DNA from: Sphingobium sp.
Lineage (GTDB): Bacteria > Pseudomonadota > Alphaproteobacteria > Sphingomonadales > Sphingomonadaceae
Reading direction: 5' to 3'
NCBI GenBank assembly: GCA_023266575.1
Contig: JAHFPV010000003.1
Span: forward strand, 62,001-126,000
DNA: 64,000 nucleotides
The notes beneath the pieces are model-generated. The model did no database searches. It saw only the letters and a list, made by a program, of their open reading frames with translations, and was not told the origin of the DNA. The position numbers and the translations under genes are program-made. Shown in pieces: positions 16,882 through 25,789 of this stretch. The first letter of the stretch is position 1. The number at the start of each line of letters is the position of its first letter.

Positions 16882-18527
16882 AAATTTATGTGAGCCGCGA
16901 CATGGCATCAGTTGCGCTGGGCGCGGATGACGTTGCGCAGGCCTTTGCCGACGCCGGGTGCGAGGTAATCCGCACCGGATCGCGCGGGCTGTTCAGCATC
17001 GAGCCTTTGGTAGAGGTGGAGACGGCGGACGGCCGCATCGGCTATGGTCCGGTCGGGCCGTGGGATGTCGCGGCGGTGCTGGATGGCAGCCACCCCAACC
17101 GGCTGGGAGCGGTCGATCAACTCTCCTTCTTCGCCGGGCAGCAGCGTTTCACCTTTGCCCGGTGCGGCATGATCGACCCGCTGAGCCTGACCGATTACGC
17201 CGCGCAGGACGGCTGGAAAGGGCTGGACGCCGCGCGCGCGATGGCGCCACAGGCCGTGGTCGATGCCGTCAAGGCGTCGGGCCTGCGTGGGCGCGGCGGG
17301 GCAGGTTTCCCGACCGGCATCAAATGGCAGACGGTGCTGGATGCGCCGGGGACGCAAAAATATATCGTCTGCAACGCCGACGAGGGCGACAGCGGCACCT
17401 TTGCCGACCGGATGCTGATGGAGGGCGATCCCTATTGCCTGATCGAGGGCATGGCGATCGCCGCCCATGCCGTGGGCGCGCATCATGGCTATATCTATAT
17501 CCGCTCCGAATATCCCTTCGCCATCTACACGATGCGGCTGGCGATCGAGCGATCGGCGCATCGGATCGCGCCCTTCACGCTGGAAGTGCGTGAGGGCGCG
17601 GGCGCCTATGTCTGCGGCGAAGAAACGGCTTTGCTCGATTCGATCGAGGGCAAGCGCGGCCAAGTGCGCGCCAAGCCACCCTTGCCTGCGCTCAAAGGCC
17701 TGTTCGGACAGCCGACGGTGATCAACAATGTGCTGAGCCTCGCTGCCGTGCCGTTCATTCTGGCCGAAGGGGCGGATGCCTATGCGGCGGTCGGCTTTGG
17801 CCGGTCGCGCGGGACGATGCCGGTGCAGCTGGCAGGCAATGTGCGACATGGCGGGCTGTACGAAATCGGCTTTGGCATCACGTTGGGCGAACTGGTGAAC
17901 GATATTGGCGGCGGCACCGCGAATGGCCGCCCGGTGCGCGCGGTGCAGGTGGGCGGGCCGCTGGGGGCTTATTTTCCGCCAAGCATGTTCCATCTGCCCT
18001 TCGATTATGAAAGCTTCGCCGCTGCTGGTGGCCTCATCGGTCATGCCGGGATCACGGTGTTCGATGACAGTGTCGATATGGCGCATATGGCCCGCTTCGC
18101 GATGGAATTTTGCGCTGCGGAAAGCTGCGGCAAATGCACGCCCTGCCGCATCGGATCGACGCGCGGAGTGGAGATTGTCGACCGGATCATGGCGGCGCGG
18201 CCAACTCCCCCATCCGTCATGCCAGCGAGGGCTGGCATCTCACTTGCTGAAGGTGGCGCGGAAGAAAAGGGGGATCCCAGCGTGCGCTGGGATGACGGGG
18301 TTTTGGGCAAAGCCCTCTACTCCCGTTCCCCATCCCGGATCGACAGCTCGCTCGATGCGCAAACCACGCTTCTCCGCGACCTGTGCGATACGATGAAATA
18401 TGGGTCGCTCTGCGCGCTGGGGGGCTTCACCCCCTATCCGGTGCTGAGTGCTCTGGACTATTTTCCAGAGGATTTCGGCGCGAGTCCAAGTCCGAATTTG
18501 GCGCCGTTGAAGGAGGCTGCGGAATGA
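16878..18527 (+). CDS. fdsB: NAD-dependent formate dehydrogenase beta subunit (NuoF-like), with REPIN-derived insertion
   Basis: FMN/NAD-binding diaphorase subunit, 549 residues. N-terminal thioredoxin-like region (about 1-120), then the NuoF core with GLRGRGGAGFPTGIKW (FMN), NADEGDSGTFADR and GAGAYVCGEETALLDSIEG, and the C-terminal [4Fe-4S] ligands C417, C420, C423 and C512. The last spacing is 89 residues, against about 41 in Nqo1/NuoF, so roughly 48 residues are extra. Part of them (about 446-474) is the translated palindrome 18214-18298. The frame stays open through it. Start ATG 16878 overlaps fdsG. Confidence 0.93.
   Translation: MKIYVSRDMASVALGADDVAQAFADAGCEVIRTGSRGLFSIEPLVEVETADGRIGYGPVGPWDVAAVLDGSHPNRLGAVDQLSFFAGQQRFTFARCGMIDPLSLTDYAAQDGWKGLDAARAMAPQAVVDAVKASGLRGRGGAGFPTGIKWQTVLDAPGTQKYIVCNADEGDSGTFADRMLMEGDPYCLIEGMAIAAHAVGAHHGYIYIRSEYPFAIYTMRLAIERSAHRIAPFTLEVREGAGAYVCGEETALLDSIEGKRGQVRAKPPLPALKGLFGQPTVINNVLSLAAVPFILAEGADAYAAVGFGRSRGTMPVQLAGNVRHGGLYEIGFGITLGELVNDIGGGTANGRPVRAVQVGGPLGAYFPPSMFHLPFDYESFAAAGGLIGHAGITVFDDSVDMAHMARFAMEFCAAESCGKCTPCRIGSTRGVEIVDRIMAARPTPPSVMPARAGISLAEGGAEEKGDPSVRWDDGVLGKALYSRSPSRIDSSLDAQTTLLRDLCDTMKYGSLCALGGFTPYPVLSALDYFPEDFGASPSPNLAPLKEAAE
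18214..18298. repeat. REPIN-like palindromic repeat inside fdsB
   Basis: Two REP-type hairpins, GCCAGC-gagg-GCTGGC and TCCCAGCG-tg-CGCTGGGA, enclosed by the inverted ends CCGTCAT and ATGACGG. This is the usual intergenic two-hairpin repeat architecture, but here it lies wholly in coding sequence and is read in frame as SVMPARAGISL, a linker and DPSVRWDDG. Confidence 0.85.
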
Positions 18528-21370
18528 CCTTTACCCGCGAAACCGACCATGGCACCCCGGCTGCAATCGCTACCGGCAAGTCCGTCACCCTGACCATCGA
18601 CGGGCAGGCCGTGACCCTGCCCGAAGGCACCAGTATCATGCGCGCCGCGTCGCTGCTGGGCGGCTCCATCCCCAAACTCTGCGCCACCGACAGTGTCGAG
18701 AGTTTCGGCTCCTGCCGCCTTTGCCTGGTCGAGGTGGAAGGGCGCAACGGCTATCCCGCCTCCTGCACCACACCGGTGGCCGAAGGCATGGTCGTGCACA
18801 CCCAGACCGATCGGCTGAAAAAGCTGCGGCGCGGGGTGATGGAACTCTATATTTCCGATCATCCGCTCGACTGCCTGACCTGCGGCGCTAATGGCGATTG
18901 CGAATTGCAGGATCAGGCCGGCGCGGTTGGCCTGCGCGACGTGCGCTACGGCTATGACGGCGCGACCAATATGGGGCAGGCGAAGGACCAGTCGAACCCC
19001 TATTTCGATTTCGACCCCAGCAAGTGCATCGTCTGCTCCCGCTGCGTGCGTGCCTGCGACGAAGTGCAGGGGACGTTCGCGCTGACGATCGAGGGGATGG
19101 GGTTCGATTCCAAAGTCTCCGCGTCGCAGGGCGAGGGATTTCTGGGGTCCGAATGTGTCTCCTGCGGTGCCTGCGTGCAGGCCTGCCCCACCGCATCGCT
19201 GATCGAAAAGAAGGTGGTCGAGGTCGGCACCCCCGACCGCGCTGTCGTCACCACCTGCGCCTATTGCGGCGTCGGCTGCACCTTCCGCGCGGAAATGCGG
19301 GGCGAGGAACTGGTGCGCATGGTGCCGTGGAAGGATGGCAAGGCCAATCGCGGCCATAGCTGCGTCAAGGGCCGCTTCGCCTGGGGCTATGCCCAGCATC
19401 AGGATCGCATCCTCAACCCCATGATCCGCGCCAGCGTCGATCAGCCATGGCGCGAAGTGTCATGGGATGAGGCGATCGACTATACCGCGTCGGAATTCCG
19501 CCGTATCCAGGCCAAATATGGCACCCGCTCCATCGGCGGCATCACGTCCAGCCGCTGCACCAACGAAGAAACCTTCCTGGTCCAGAAACTGATCCGGCAG
19601 GGCTTCGGCAATAATAATGTCGATACCTGCGCCCGCGTCTGCCACTCGCCGACCGGCTATGGCCTGAGCCAGACCTTCGGCACATCGGCTGGCACGCAGG
19701 ATTTCGACAGCGTCATGCAGGCGGACGTGATCCTGGTCATCGGCGCGAACCCGACCGACGGCCACCCGGTATTTGCCAGCCGCATGAAAAGGCGGTTGCG
19801 GCAGGGCGCGAAGCTGATCGTCATGGACCCGCGCCGCACCGATCTGGTCAAATCCCCCCATGTCGAGGCGGACCATCATCTGCCCCTGCGCCCCGGCACC
19901 AATGTCGCGATGCTGACCGCGATGGCGCATGTGATCGTCACCGAAAAACTCTATGACGAGGCGTTCATTCGCGAGCGCTGCGATTGGGACGAGTTTGCCG
20001 ACTGGGCCGATTTCGTCTCCCAACCCGCCCGCTCGCCCGAAGCCATCGAGCCGCTGACCGGCGTGAAGGCGGATGAGGTGCGCGCCGCCGCCCGGCTTTA
20101 CGCCACCGGCGGCAATGGTGCCATTTACTATGGCCTTGGCGTGACCGAGCATAGCCAGGGGTCATCGACCGTCATGGCCATCGCCAACCTCGCCATGGCC
20201 ACCGGCAATGTCGGGCGAGAGGGCGTTGGCGTGAATCCGCTGCGTGGCCAGAATAATGTCCAGGGCGCCTGCGACATGGGCAGCTTCCCGCATGAATTTT
20301 CCGGCTATCGCCATGTGTCGGACGTGGCCACGCGCAGCCTGTTCGAGCAGGCATGGGGCGTGTCGCTCGACGGCGAGCCGGGGCTGCGCATCCCCAACAT
20401 GCTGGACGCGGCGACCGACGGGACGTTCAAGGGGCTGTTCGTGCAGGGTGAGGATATTCTCCAATCCGATCCCAATACCCATCATGTCGCGGCGGGGCTG
20501 GCGGCGATGGAGTGCGTGGTGGTGCAGGACCTGTTCCTCAACGAAACCGCCAATTACGCCCATATCTTTCTGCCCGGTTCGACCTTCCTGGAGAAGGACG
20601 GCACCTTCACCAACGCCGAACGCCGCATCCAGCGGGTGCGCAAGGTGATGGCGCCCCTGAACGGCTATGCCGACTGGGAAATCGTTCAGCTGGTCGCCAA
20701 TGCCATGGGCCTCAATTGGACCTATGATCACCCCTCCCAGATCATGGATGAGATTGCGGCGTTGACCCCGACCTTTGCCGGTGTCCATTATGACCGGCTG
20801 GAGGCAGAGGGATCGCTGCAATGGCCCGCCAATGACGCTGCGCCGGACGGCACGCCGACGATGCATATGGGCGGCTTCGTGCGGGGCAAGGGTAAGTTCG
20901 TCGTCACCGATTATGTGCCGACCGATGAAAAGACCGGCCCGCGCTTCCCGCTGCTGCTGACGACCGGACGCATCCTGTCCCACTATAATGTCGGCGCGCA
21001 GACGCGGCGCACCGCCAACACCGCCTGGCACCCGGAGGACCGGCTGGAAATCCATCCGTCGGACGCCGAGAATCGCGGGATCAAGGAGGGCGACTGGGTC
21101 GCGCTGAAGAGCCGCGCGGGGGAAACGACGCTGCGCGCGCAAGTGACCGAACGGGTTGCGCCGGGCGTGGTCTATACCACCTTCCACCACCCCGAAACGC
21201 AGGCTAATGTCATCACCACCGACTATAGCGACTGGGCGACCAACTGCCCGGAATATAAGGTGACGGCGGTGCAGGTCATGCCATCCAACGGGCCGAGCGA
21301 CTGGCAACAGGATTATGCGCAGAAGGCCCGGATGAGCCGCCGCATTGCACCACTGGAAGCAGCGGAATAG
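18524..21370 (+). CDS. fdsA: NAD-dependent formate dehydrogenase alpha (catalytic) subunit
   Basis: Mo-bisMGD enzyme oxidising formate to CO2, 948 residues. NuoG-like N-terminus with a [2Fe-2S] domain (SFGSCRLCLVEVEG), two ferredoxin clusters (C168/171/174/178 and C211/214/217/221), a further cluster with C245, C248 and C252 (TCAYCGVGC), then the catalytic domain with active-site C373 (Mo ligand) followed by H374 (CARVCHSPTGYGLSQ). The Mo ligand is cysteine, not selenocysteine. ATG 18524 overlaps the fdsB stop. Cytoplasmic, part of the FdsABGD complex. Confidence 0.96.
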   Translation: MTFTRETDHGTPAAIATGKSVTLTIDGQAVTLPEGTSIMRAASLLGGSIPKLCATDSVESFGSCRLCLVEVEGRNGYPASCTTPVAEGMVVHTQTDRLKKLRRGVMELYISDHPLDCLTCGANGDCELQDQAGAVGLRDVRYGYDGATNMGQAKDQSNPYFDFDPSKCIVCSRCVRACDEVQGTFALTIEGMGFDSKVSASQGEGFLGSECVSCGACVQACPTASLIEKKVVEVGTPDRAVVTTCAYCGVGCTFRAEMRGEELVRMVPWKDGKANRGHSCVKGRFAWGYAQHQDRILNPMIRASVDQPWREVSWDEAIDYTASEFRRIQAKYGTRSIGGITSSRCTNEETFLVQKLIRQGFGNNNVDTCARVCHSPTGYGLSQTFGTSAGTQDFDSVMQADVILVIGANPTDGHPVFASRMKRRLRQGAKLIVMDPRRTDLVKSPHVEADHHLPLRPGTNVAMLTAMAHVIVTEKLYDEAFIRERCDWDEFADWADFVSQPARSPEAIEPLTGVKADEVRAAARLYATGGNGAIYYGLGVTEHSQGSSTVMAIANLAMATGNVGREGVGVNPLRGQNNVQGACDMGSFPHEFSGYRHVSDVATRSLFEQAWGVSLDGEPGLRIPNMLDAATDGTFKGLFVQGEDILQSDPNTHHVAAGLAAMECVVVQDLFLNETANYAHIFLPGSTFLEKDGTFTNAERRIQRVRKVMAPLNGYADWEIVQLVANAMGLNWTYDHPSQIMDEIAALTPTFAGVHYDRLEAEGSLQWPANDAAPDGTPTMHMGGFVRGKGKFVVTDYVPTDEKTGPRFPLLLTTGRILSHYNVGAQTRRTANTAWHPEDRLEIHPSDAENRGIKEGDWVALKSRAGETTLRAQVTERVAPGVVYTTFHHPETQANVITTDYSDWATNCPEYKVTAVQVMPSNGPSDWQQDYAQKARMSRRIAPLEAAE

Positions 21371-21380
21371 GATCGGGCGG

Positions 21381-21686
21381 ATGAGCGACGAAACCGAAAT
21401 CATGTCCACCACCGACCGGTTGGTCTATATGGCGCACCAGATTGCCCGCAATCTGGAAACCATGGGTGAGGCGAAGGCGGTGGCGGCGCTGGTCGAGCAT
21501 CTGACCCGTTTCTGGGATCCGCGCATGAAGGCGCAGATCATTGCCATCGCGCAAGACCGGCCCGAACGCCTGTCGCCCATCGTGGCGGCAGCCGTGGCGC
21601 GCATGGCGCAGGGCTGGTCAGCGCCGCAGGTGGATGCGGCCCAGTTCAACGCGGTGGGCGAGACCGGTCATTGCGACGCCGGATGA
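21381..21686 (+). CDS. fdsD: Formate dehydrogenase delta subunit
   Basis: 101-residue helical protein, matching FdsD: MSTTDRLVYMAHQIARNLET, then HLTRFWDPRMKAQI. It stabilises FdsA and supports cofactor retention in related complexes. The start ATG 21381 lies 10 bases after fdsA. Order here is G-B-A-D then fdhD, a swap relative to fdsGBACD of Cupriavidus. Confidence 0.9.
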   Translation: MSDETEIMSTTDRLVYMAHQIARNLETMGEAKAVAALVEHLTRFWDPRMKAQIIAIAQDRPERLSPIVAAAVARMAQGWSAPQVDAAQFNAVGETGHCDAG

Positions 21687-21696
21687 GCGCCGCACT

Positions 21697-22503
21697 GTGA
21701 CGGATCATGATGCGGGCAGCATGGCGTGGCTGCCCTTTGACCGCCTGACGCCGGACGGCGAAACCGTGACGATGGATCGGGCGCTGGCCGACGAAGTGCC
21801 GGTCGCGATCGAGTTTAACGGTATCGGCTATGCCGTGTTGATGGCGACGCCGACCGATATTGGCGATCTGGTGCTGGGCTTTGCGCTGGCCGAGCGACTG
21901 GTCGGGCCGGATGATGTCCCGTTCGATGTCGATACCCATCGCACCGATCAAGGCATTGTTGCCCGCGCCACCCTGCCGCCGTCGCGGACGGACCTGTTGC
22001 TGGACCGGGTGCGGCACCGGGCGTCGGACTCCTCGTGCGGCATATGCGGCATTGAAAATCTGGAGCAGGCGATCCGGCCCCTGCCACAGGTAGCGGAGCG
22101 TTCGCGCGCCGACCGGGCGGCGATTTTTCGCGCGCTCGATGGGCTGGCGGTGCATCAGCCGCTCAACGCCGCCACCGGTGCGGCCCATGCCGCCGCCTGG
22201 GTCGGTGCGGACGGGGCGATCCGTCTGGCGCGCGAGGATGTTGGGCGGCACAATGCGTTCGACAAGCTGATCGGCGCGATGAAGCGGGCGGGCGCGGACT
22301 GGGACGGCGGTTTTGCCCTGCTGTCGTCGCGCTGTTCCTACGAACTGGTGGAAAAAGCGGTGCTGAGCCAATGCCCGCTGCTGGTGACCATCTCCGCCCC
22401 CACGAGGCTGGCGGCGGCGCGCGCGGCGCAGGCCGGGCTGCCGCTGGTCGTGCTGGCGCGGCCAGACGCGGTGTTGCATCAGGGCAACGCACTGCTGGCG
22501 TAG
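21697..22503 (+). CDS. fdhD: Formate dehydrogenase sulfurtransferase/accessory protein FdhD (FdsC)
   Basis: Sulfurates the Mo-bisMGD cofactor before insertion in FdsA. With GTG 21697 as start the protein has 268 residues; ATG 21721 (260 residues) is an alternative and both fit the family. The conserved CGxCG persulfide motif is present (SSCGICGIENL, C114 and C117), as are the family segments EDVGRHNAFDKLIG and SSRCSYELVEKA. Last gene of the formate operon. Confidence 0.9.
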   Translation: MTDHDAGSMAWLPFDRLTPDGETVTMDRALADEVPVAIEFNGIGYAVLMATPTDIGDLVLGFALAERLVGPDDVPFDVDTHRTDQGIVARATLPPSRTDLLLDRVRHRASDSSCGICGIENLEQAIRPLPQVAERSRADRAAIFRALDGLAVHQPLNAATGAAHAAAWVGADGAIRLAREDVGRHNAFDKLIGAMKRAGADWDGGFALLSSRCSYELVEKAVLSQCPLLVTISAPTRLAAARAAQAGLPLVVLARPDAVLHQGNALLA

Positions 22504-22582
22504 CGCAACTGGCCGCTTGGCATCACCCGGCCTTTCCCCTAGAGCGCGCGACGCGGCGGGGTTTCCCCGTCGTGCTAGATCG

Positions 22583-22776
22583 CGCCGGTGTCCCGCAAGG
22601 GGCTTAAAATGGGAATGCGGTGCGGGCGTGCAAGCGCCCAATTCCGTGGCTGTCCCTGCAACTGTAAGCGGTGAGCATGATGCACGCGGGTCGCAAGACC
22701 CGGCCACTGGACAGCCTATGTCTGGGAAGGTCCGTGCGTCATTGCCCTGACCCGCGAGCCAGGAGACCTGCCGGCG
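22583..22776 (+). promoter_or_regulatory. Cobalamin (B12) riboswitch
   Basis: Closing stem CGCCGG (22583-22588) with CCGGCG (22771-22776), internal conserved GCCACTGG and GGGAAGG, and the B12 box AGCCAGGAGACCTGCC at 22757-22772. It lies 184 bases before btuB. A GC-rich hairpin (22843-22858) without T tract follows and may belong to the expression platform. The rest of the gene-free stretch 22504-22960 shows only a small CGGGG/CCCCG hairpin near 22557. Confidence 0.95.
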
Positions 22777-22960
22777 TCTGGTCGCTCTTGCCCTGATCCA
22801 GGGGATGGTCATGGCACGGTGGTTTTCCGTCGAGCGACGCTGTGCGGCCGGGGCCGCATCGTGCCGTGCGGCGGGGGCTGGCGTCATCCCGCATCATGGC
22901 GCGACCGTTTGCGCGGACGCCCCGGCCTTGAAGTCGCAAATGACGCTCAGGGCTTATATC

Positions 22961-24796
22961 ATGGTAAAAACAGGCATTTCTCTTATCGCGCTGCTGGCGG
23001 CAACGCCCGCTCTGGCGCAGGACGATAACATCGTCGTCACCGCGTCGGGCATCGAACAGTCGCGGGACGAGGTGGGGCAGGCGATCACCGTCATCGACGC
23101 GCAGACCATCCAGACGCGGCAGGCGGTCGATGTGGTCGATCTGCTGGCGACGACGCCGGGCGTGCGCTTCAACCGCAACGGTTCCACCGGCGGCGTGACC
23201 GGGGTGTCGCTGCGCGGCGCGGAAACAACGCAGACATTGGTGCTGATCGACGGGGTGAAGGTCAACGACCCCAGCGGCATCGGCGATGGCTATGATTTCG
23301 GCCATTTGCTGACCGGCAATATCAAGCGGATCGAAGTGCTGCGCGGCTCCAACTCGGTCGTCCATGGCAGCCAGGCGATCGGCGGCGTGGTCAACATCAT
23401 GACTGGCGTGCCTGCCGAGGGCTTTGGAGCGAACGCTTCGGTCGATTATGGCTATAGCGATACGCTGAACGCCAAGGCGGACGTTTCCGGCACCAGCGGG
23501 ATCGCGTCGGGCGGGGTGGGCGCGGCCTATTTCCGCACCGATGGCATTTCCTCGGCGGCGGGCGGCACGGAGAAGGATGGCTATGAAAATATCGCCACCA
23601 ATGCCCGGCTGAAACTGGCGTTCAGCGATGCGCTGAGCCTCGACCTGCGCGGCTATTATATCCATGCCGACCTGGACTATGACAGCTTCTTCGGCGCGCC
23701 TGCCGACAGCAGCGATGTGAGCAAGCTCGACCAATATGTGGGCTATGCGGGTCTCAACTTCGCCCTGCTGGATGGGAAGCTGACCAACCGTGCGGCGGTC
23801 ACTTATCTGCGCAACGACCGCGACTATTATTTCGTGCGCGGCACCGACCCGGACTATGGCTATTCCGGCACCAACCTGCGCTTCGACTATGAAGGCGTCT
23901 ATGCCCCGGTCGATCAGGCCAGGCTGGTGTTCGGCTATGAGCATGAACGGCCCGACTATGATTTCTTCGGTTTCGGCAGCACGTCGTCGGCGAAGATCAA
24001 CATCGACAGCGTCTATGCCCTTGCCATCGTCAAGCCCTTCACCGGCCTGTCGGTCACAGGTGGGGTGCGGCATGACGATCATAGCCAGTTTGGCGGCGCA
24101 ACCACATTCGGCGCGAACGCAAACTACACGCCGAACGCTGGCGCGACCAACATCCGCCTGAGCTATGGCGAAGGGTTCAAGGCACCCTCGCTCTATCAGC
24201 TTTACGACATGTTCAGCGGCAACAGCGCGCTGCGCCCCGAACGGTCGAAAAGCTATGATGTCGGTTTCGACCAGAGCCTGGACGGCGGGCGGGCGACAGT
24301 GTCGGTCACGGCGTTCCTGCGCAATACCACCGACCAGATCAATTATGACAATGCGACCTTCAGCTACAGCAATCTGGACCGCACCCGCGCCAAGGGGGTG
24401 GAGGCCAGCATTGCCTTAAAGCCGGTGGACGCACTGACCGTGACCGGCAGCTATAGCTATGTCGATGCGCGTGACCGGTCGGGCGGGATCAATGATGGCA
24501 ACCGCCTGCCGCGCCGCGCGGTCAATGCGGTCAGCGTCTCGGCGGACTATGTCTGGTCCTTCGGCCTGTCGACTGGTGCCACGGTGACGATGGTGGGCGA
24601 CAGTTTCGACAATGCCGCCAACACCCGCCGTCTGGATGGCTATGCGCTTGCCGGTTTGCGCGCCTCGCTGCCGCTGGGCGAGCATCTGGAAGTCTATGGC
24701 CGCATCGACAATCTGTTCGATGAAGCCTACGCCACCGCCTATGGCTATGGCGTCTATGGCCGCTCCGCCTTTGGCGGTGTGCGTGTCCGCTTCTGA
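22961..24796 (+). CDS. btuB: TonB-dependent cobalamin receptor
   Basis: Outer-membrane vitamin B12 uptake channel, 611 residues. Signal peptide MVKTGISLIALLAATPALAQ, TonB-box region DDNIVVTASGIEQ, plug domain (VVDLLATTPGVRFNRNGST, VLIDGVKVNDPSG) and a 22-strand barrel ending in the terminal aromatic GGVRVRF. ATG 22961 is chosen as it starts the signal peptide; the open frame continues to 22805 without signal-peptide character. The upstream B12 riboswitch fixes the substrate. Confidence 0.95.
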   Translation: MVKTGISLIALLAATPALAQDDNIVVTASGIEQSRDEVGQAITVIDAQTIQTRQAVDVVDLLATTPGVRFNRNGSTGGVTGVSLRGAETTQTLVLIDGVKVNDPSGIGDGYDFGHLLTGNIKRIEVLRGSNSVVHGSQAIGGVVNIMTGVPAEGFGANASVDYGYSDTLNAKADVSGTSGIASGGVGAAYFRTDGISSAAGGTEKDGYENIATNARLKLAFSDALSLDLRGYYIHADLDYDSFFGAPADSSDVSKLDQYVGYAGLNFALLDGKLTNRAAVTYLRNDRDYYFVRGTDPDYGYSGTNLRFDYEGVYAPVDQARLVFGYEHERPDYDFFGFGSTSSAKINIDSVYALAIVKPFTGLSVTGGVRHDDHSQFGGATTFGANANYTPNAGATNIRLSYGEGFKAPSLYQLYDMFSGNSALRPERSKSYDVGFDQSLDGGRATVSVTAFLRNTTDQINYDNATFSYSNLDRTRAKGVEASIALKPVDALTVTGSYSYVDARDRSGGINDGNRLPRRAVNAVSVSADYVWSFGLSTGATVTMVGDSFDNAANTRRLDGYALAGLRASLPLGEHLEVYGRIDNLFDEAYATAYGYGVYGRSAFGGVRVRF

Positions 24797-24809
24797 TATG
24801 GCACAAGGG

Positions 24810-24832
24810 GGGACGGGCGTCAGGCTCGTCCC
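24810..24832. terminator. Hairpin between convergent btuB and btuF
   Basis: GGGACG/CGTCCC stem around an 11-base loop, placed in the 37-base gap between the two converging stops. The T content after it is poor, so it may be a weak bidirectional terminator. Confidence 0.5.
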
Positions 24833-24833
24833 T

Positions 24834-25670
24834 TCACTTTGGCGCGTTCAGCCGCGTCGCGCTTTTGCTGCGTGGCGCCCCAAGTTGCGCCACGATGGCC
24901 CGCGCCGCCTGTACATAGGCGGGGCCGCCGCATACGGTCCAGCTTTGCGGCAGGCTGATGCGCGGGATGCTCTTGATCGCTGGATGCTGAAGCATTTCGG
25001 TCCCCTGATCGACCACCGCTTCGCTGCCGCTTTCGACGATCAGCCAGTCGGGCCGGGCCGCGACCATCGCCTCCAGCGGCACCTGCGCCAGCGCAGGCTT
25101 ACCGAGTTTCGCGGCGAGGTTTGTGAGGCCCACCCGGCGCATCAGGTCATCGACCAATGTGCCGGTGCCGGTCATGTAGCCGCGCCGCTGATAATAGGCC
25201 GCCACGCCGTTACGTTTTGCTTTGGGCAGTGCCGCCAGTTCGCGGTTGATCTGCGCGATCAGCTTTTCGCCCCGGTCGACATGCCCGACCGCGCGCGCGA
25301 CCTGCCGTATCTGATCGAGAATCGCGGCATAGCTGTCCGCACTGGCCAACCCCAGCGTGGTCCATTGCCCCGGCGGCGCGCCAGCCACCATGTTCGGCCC
25401 GATGGGATAGCCCAGGATCAGGTCGGGCCGGATCGCCAGCACCTCCTCCGAAGCGCGCCGCAGCACGCGATAGCTCCGCGCCTTGTCCGCCGCCGCCGAC
25501 AATTCGGGATCGCGCGCATTGCTGCTGAGCGCGGCGATCTGCCCCTCGTCGGCCAGCGCGACGAGATATTGGTCGGCGCAGACATTGAGCGAGACAATGC
25601 GGCGCGGCGTTGCGTTCGCTGCGCTGGTGAGTGTCAGGGCAGTAATGGCAAGGGTCAGCGGACGGATCAT
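24834..25670 (-). CDS. btuF: Periplasmic cobalamin-binding protein (BtuF-like)
   Basis: 278-residue class III solute-binding protein of the vitamin B12/iron-siderophore type. Signal peptide (MIRPLTLAITALTLTSAANA), then PRRIVSLNVCADQYLVALAD, the BtuF/FecB opening. ATG 25670 chosen; the longer frame runs into the palindrome upstream. It lies next to btuCD and a riboswitch-controlled btuB, so cobalamin is the likely ligand, though no riboswitch precedes this gene. Confidence 0.85.
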   Translation of the reverse strand: MIRPLTLAITALTLTSAANATPRRIVSLNVCADQYLVALADEGQIAALSSNARDPELSAAADKARSYRVLRRASEEVLAIRPDLILGYPIGPNMVAGAPPGQWTTLGLASADSYAAILDQIRQVARAVGHVDRGEKLIAQINRELAALPKAKRNGVAAYYQRRGYMTGTGTLVDDLMRRVGLTNLAAKLGKPALAQVPLEAMVAARPDWLIVESGSEAVVDQGTEMLQHPAIKSIPRISLPQSWTVCGGPAYVQAARAIVAQLGAPRSKSATRLNAPK

Positions 25671-25689
25671 GGAGCCTGTCTTGTAGTAG

Positions 25690-25761
25690 GACGTGTTCCC
25701 GCGAAGGCGGGAACCCAGTCCCGCGCTCAGAACTGGGTTCCTGCCTTCGCAGGAACACGTC
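25690..25761. repeat. REPIN-like palindrome between btuF and btuC
   Basis: Long near-perfect palindrome of 72 bases: ends GACGTGTTCC and GGAACACGTC, two inner hairpins (TTCCCGCGAAGGCGGGAA and TTCCTGCCTTCGCAGGAA) and ACCCAGT/ACTGGGT nearest the centre. It fills 72 of the 119 bases between the divergent btuF and btuC starts. Confidence 0.9.
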
Positions 25762-25789
25762 GCTTTGCCAACCGCCAAGGGGAGCGCCC

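Noticed and set aside
18190-18345. fdsB as a pseudogene or sequencing error because of the extra segment
   Set aside because: The frame stays open, all four cluster cysteines are present and downstream genes overlap correctly.
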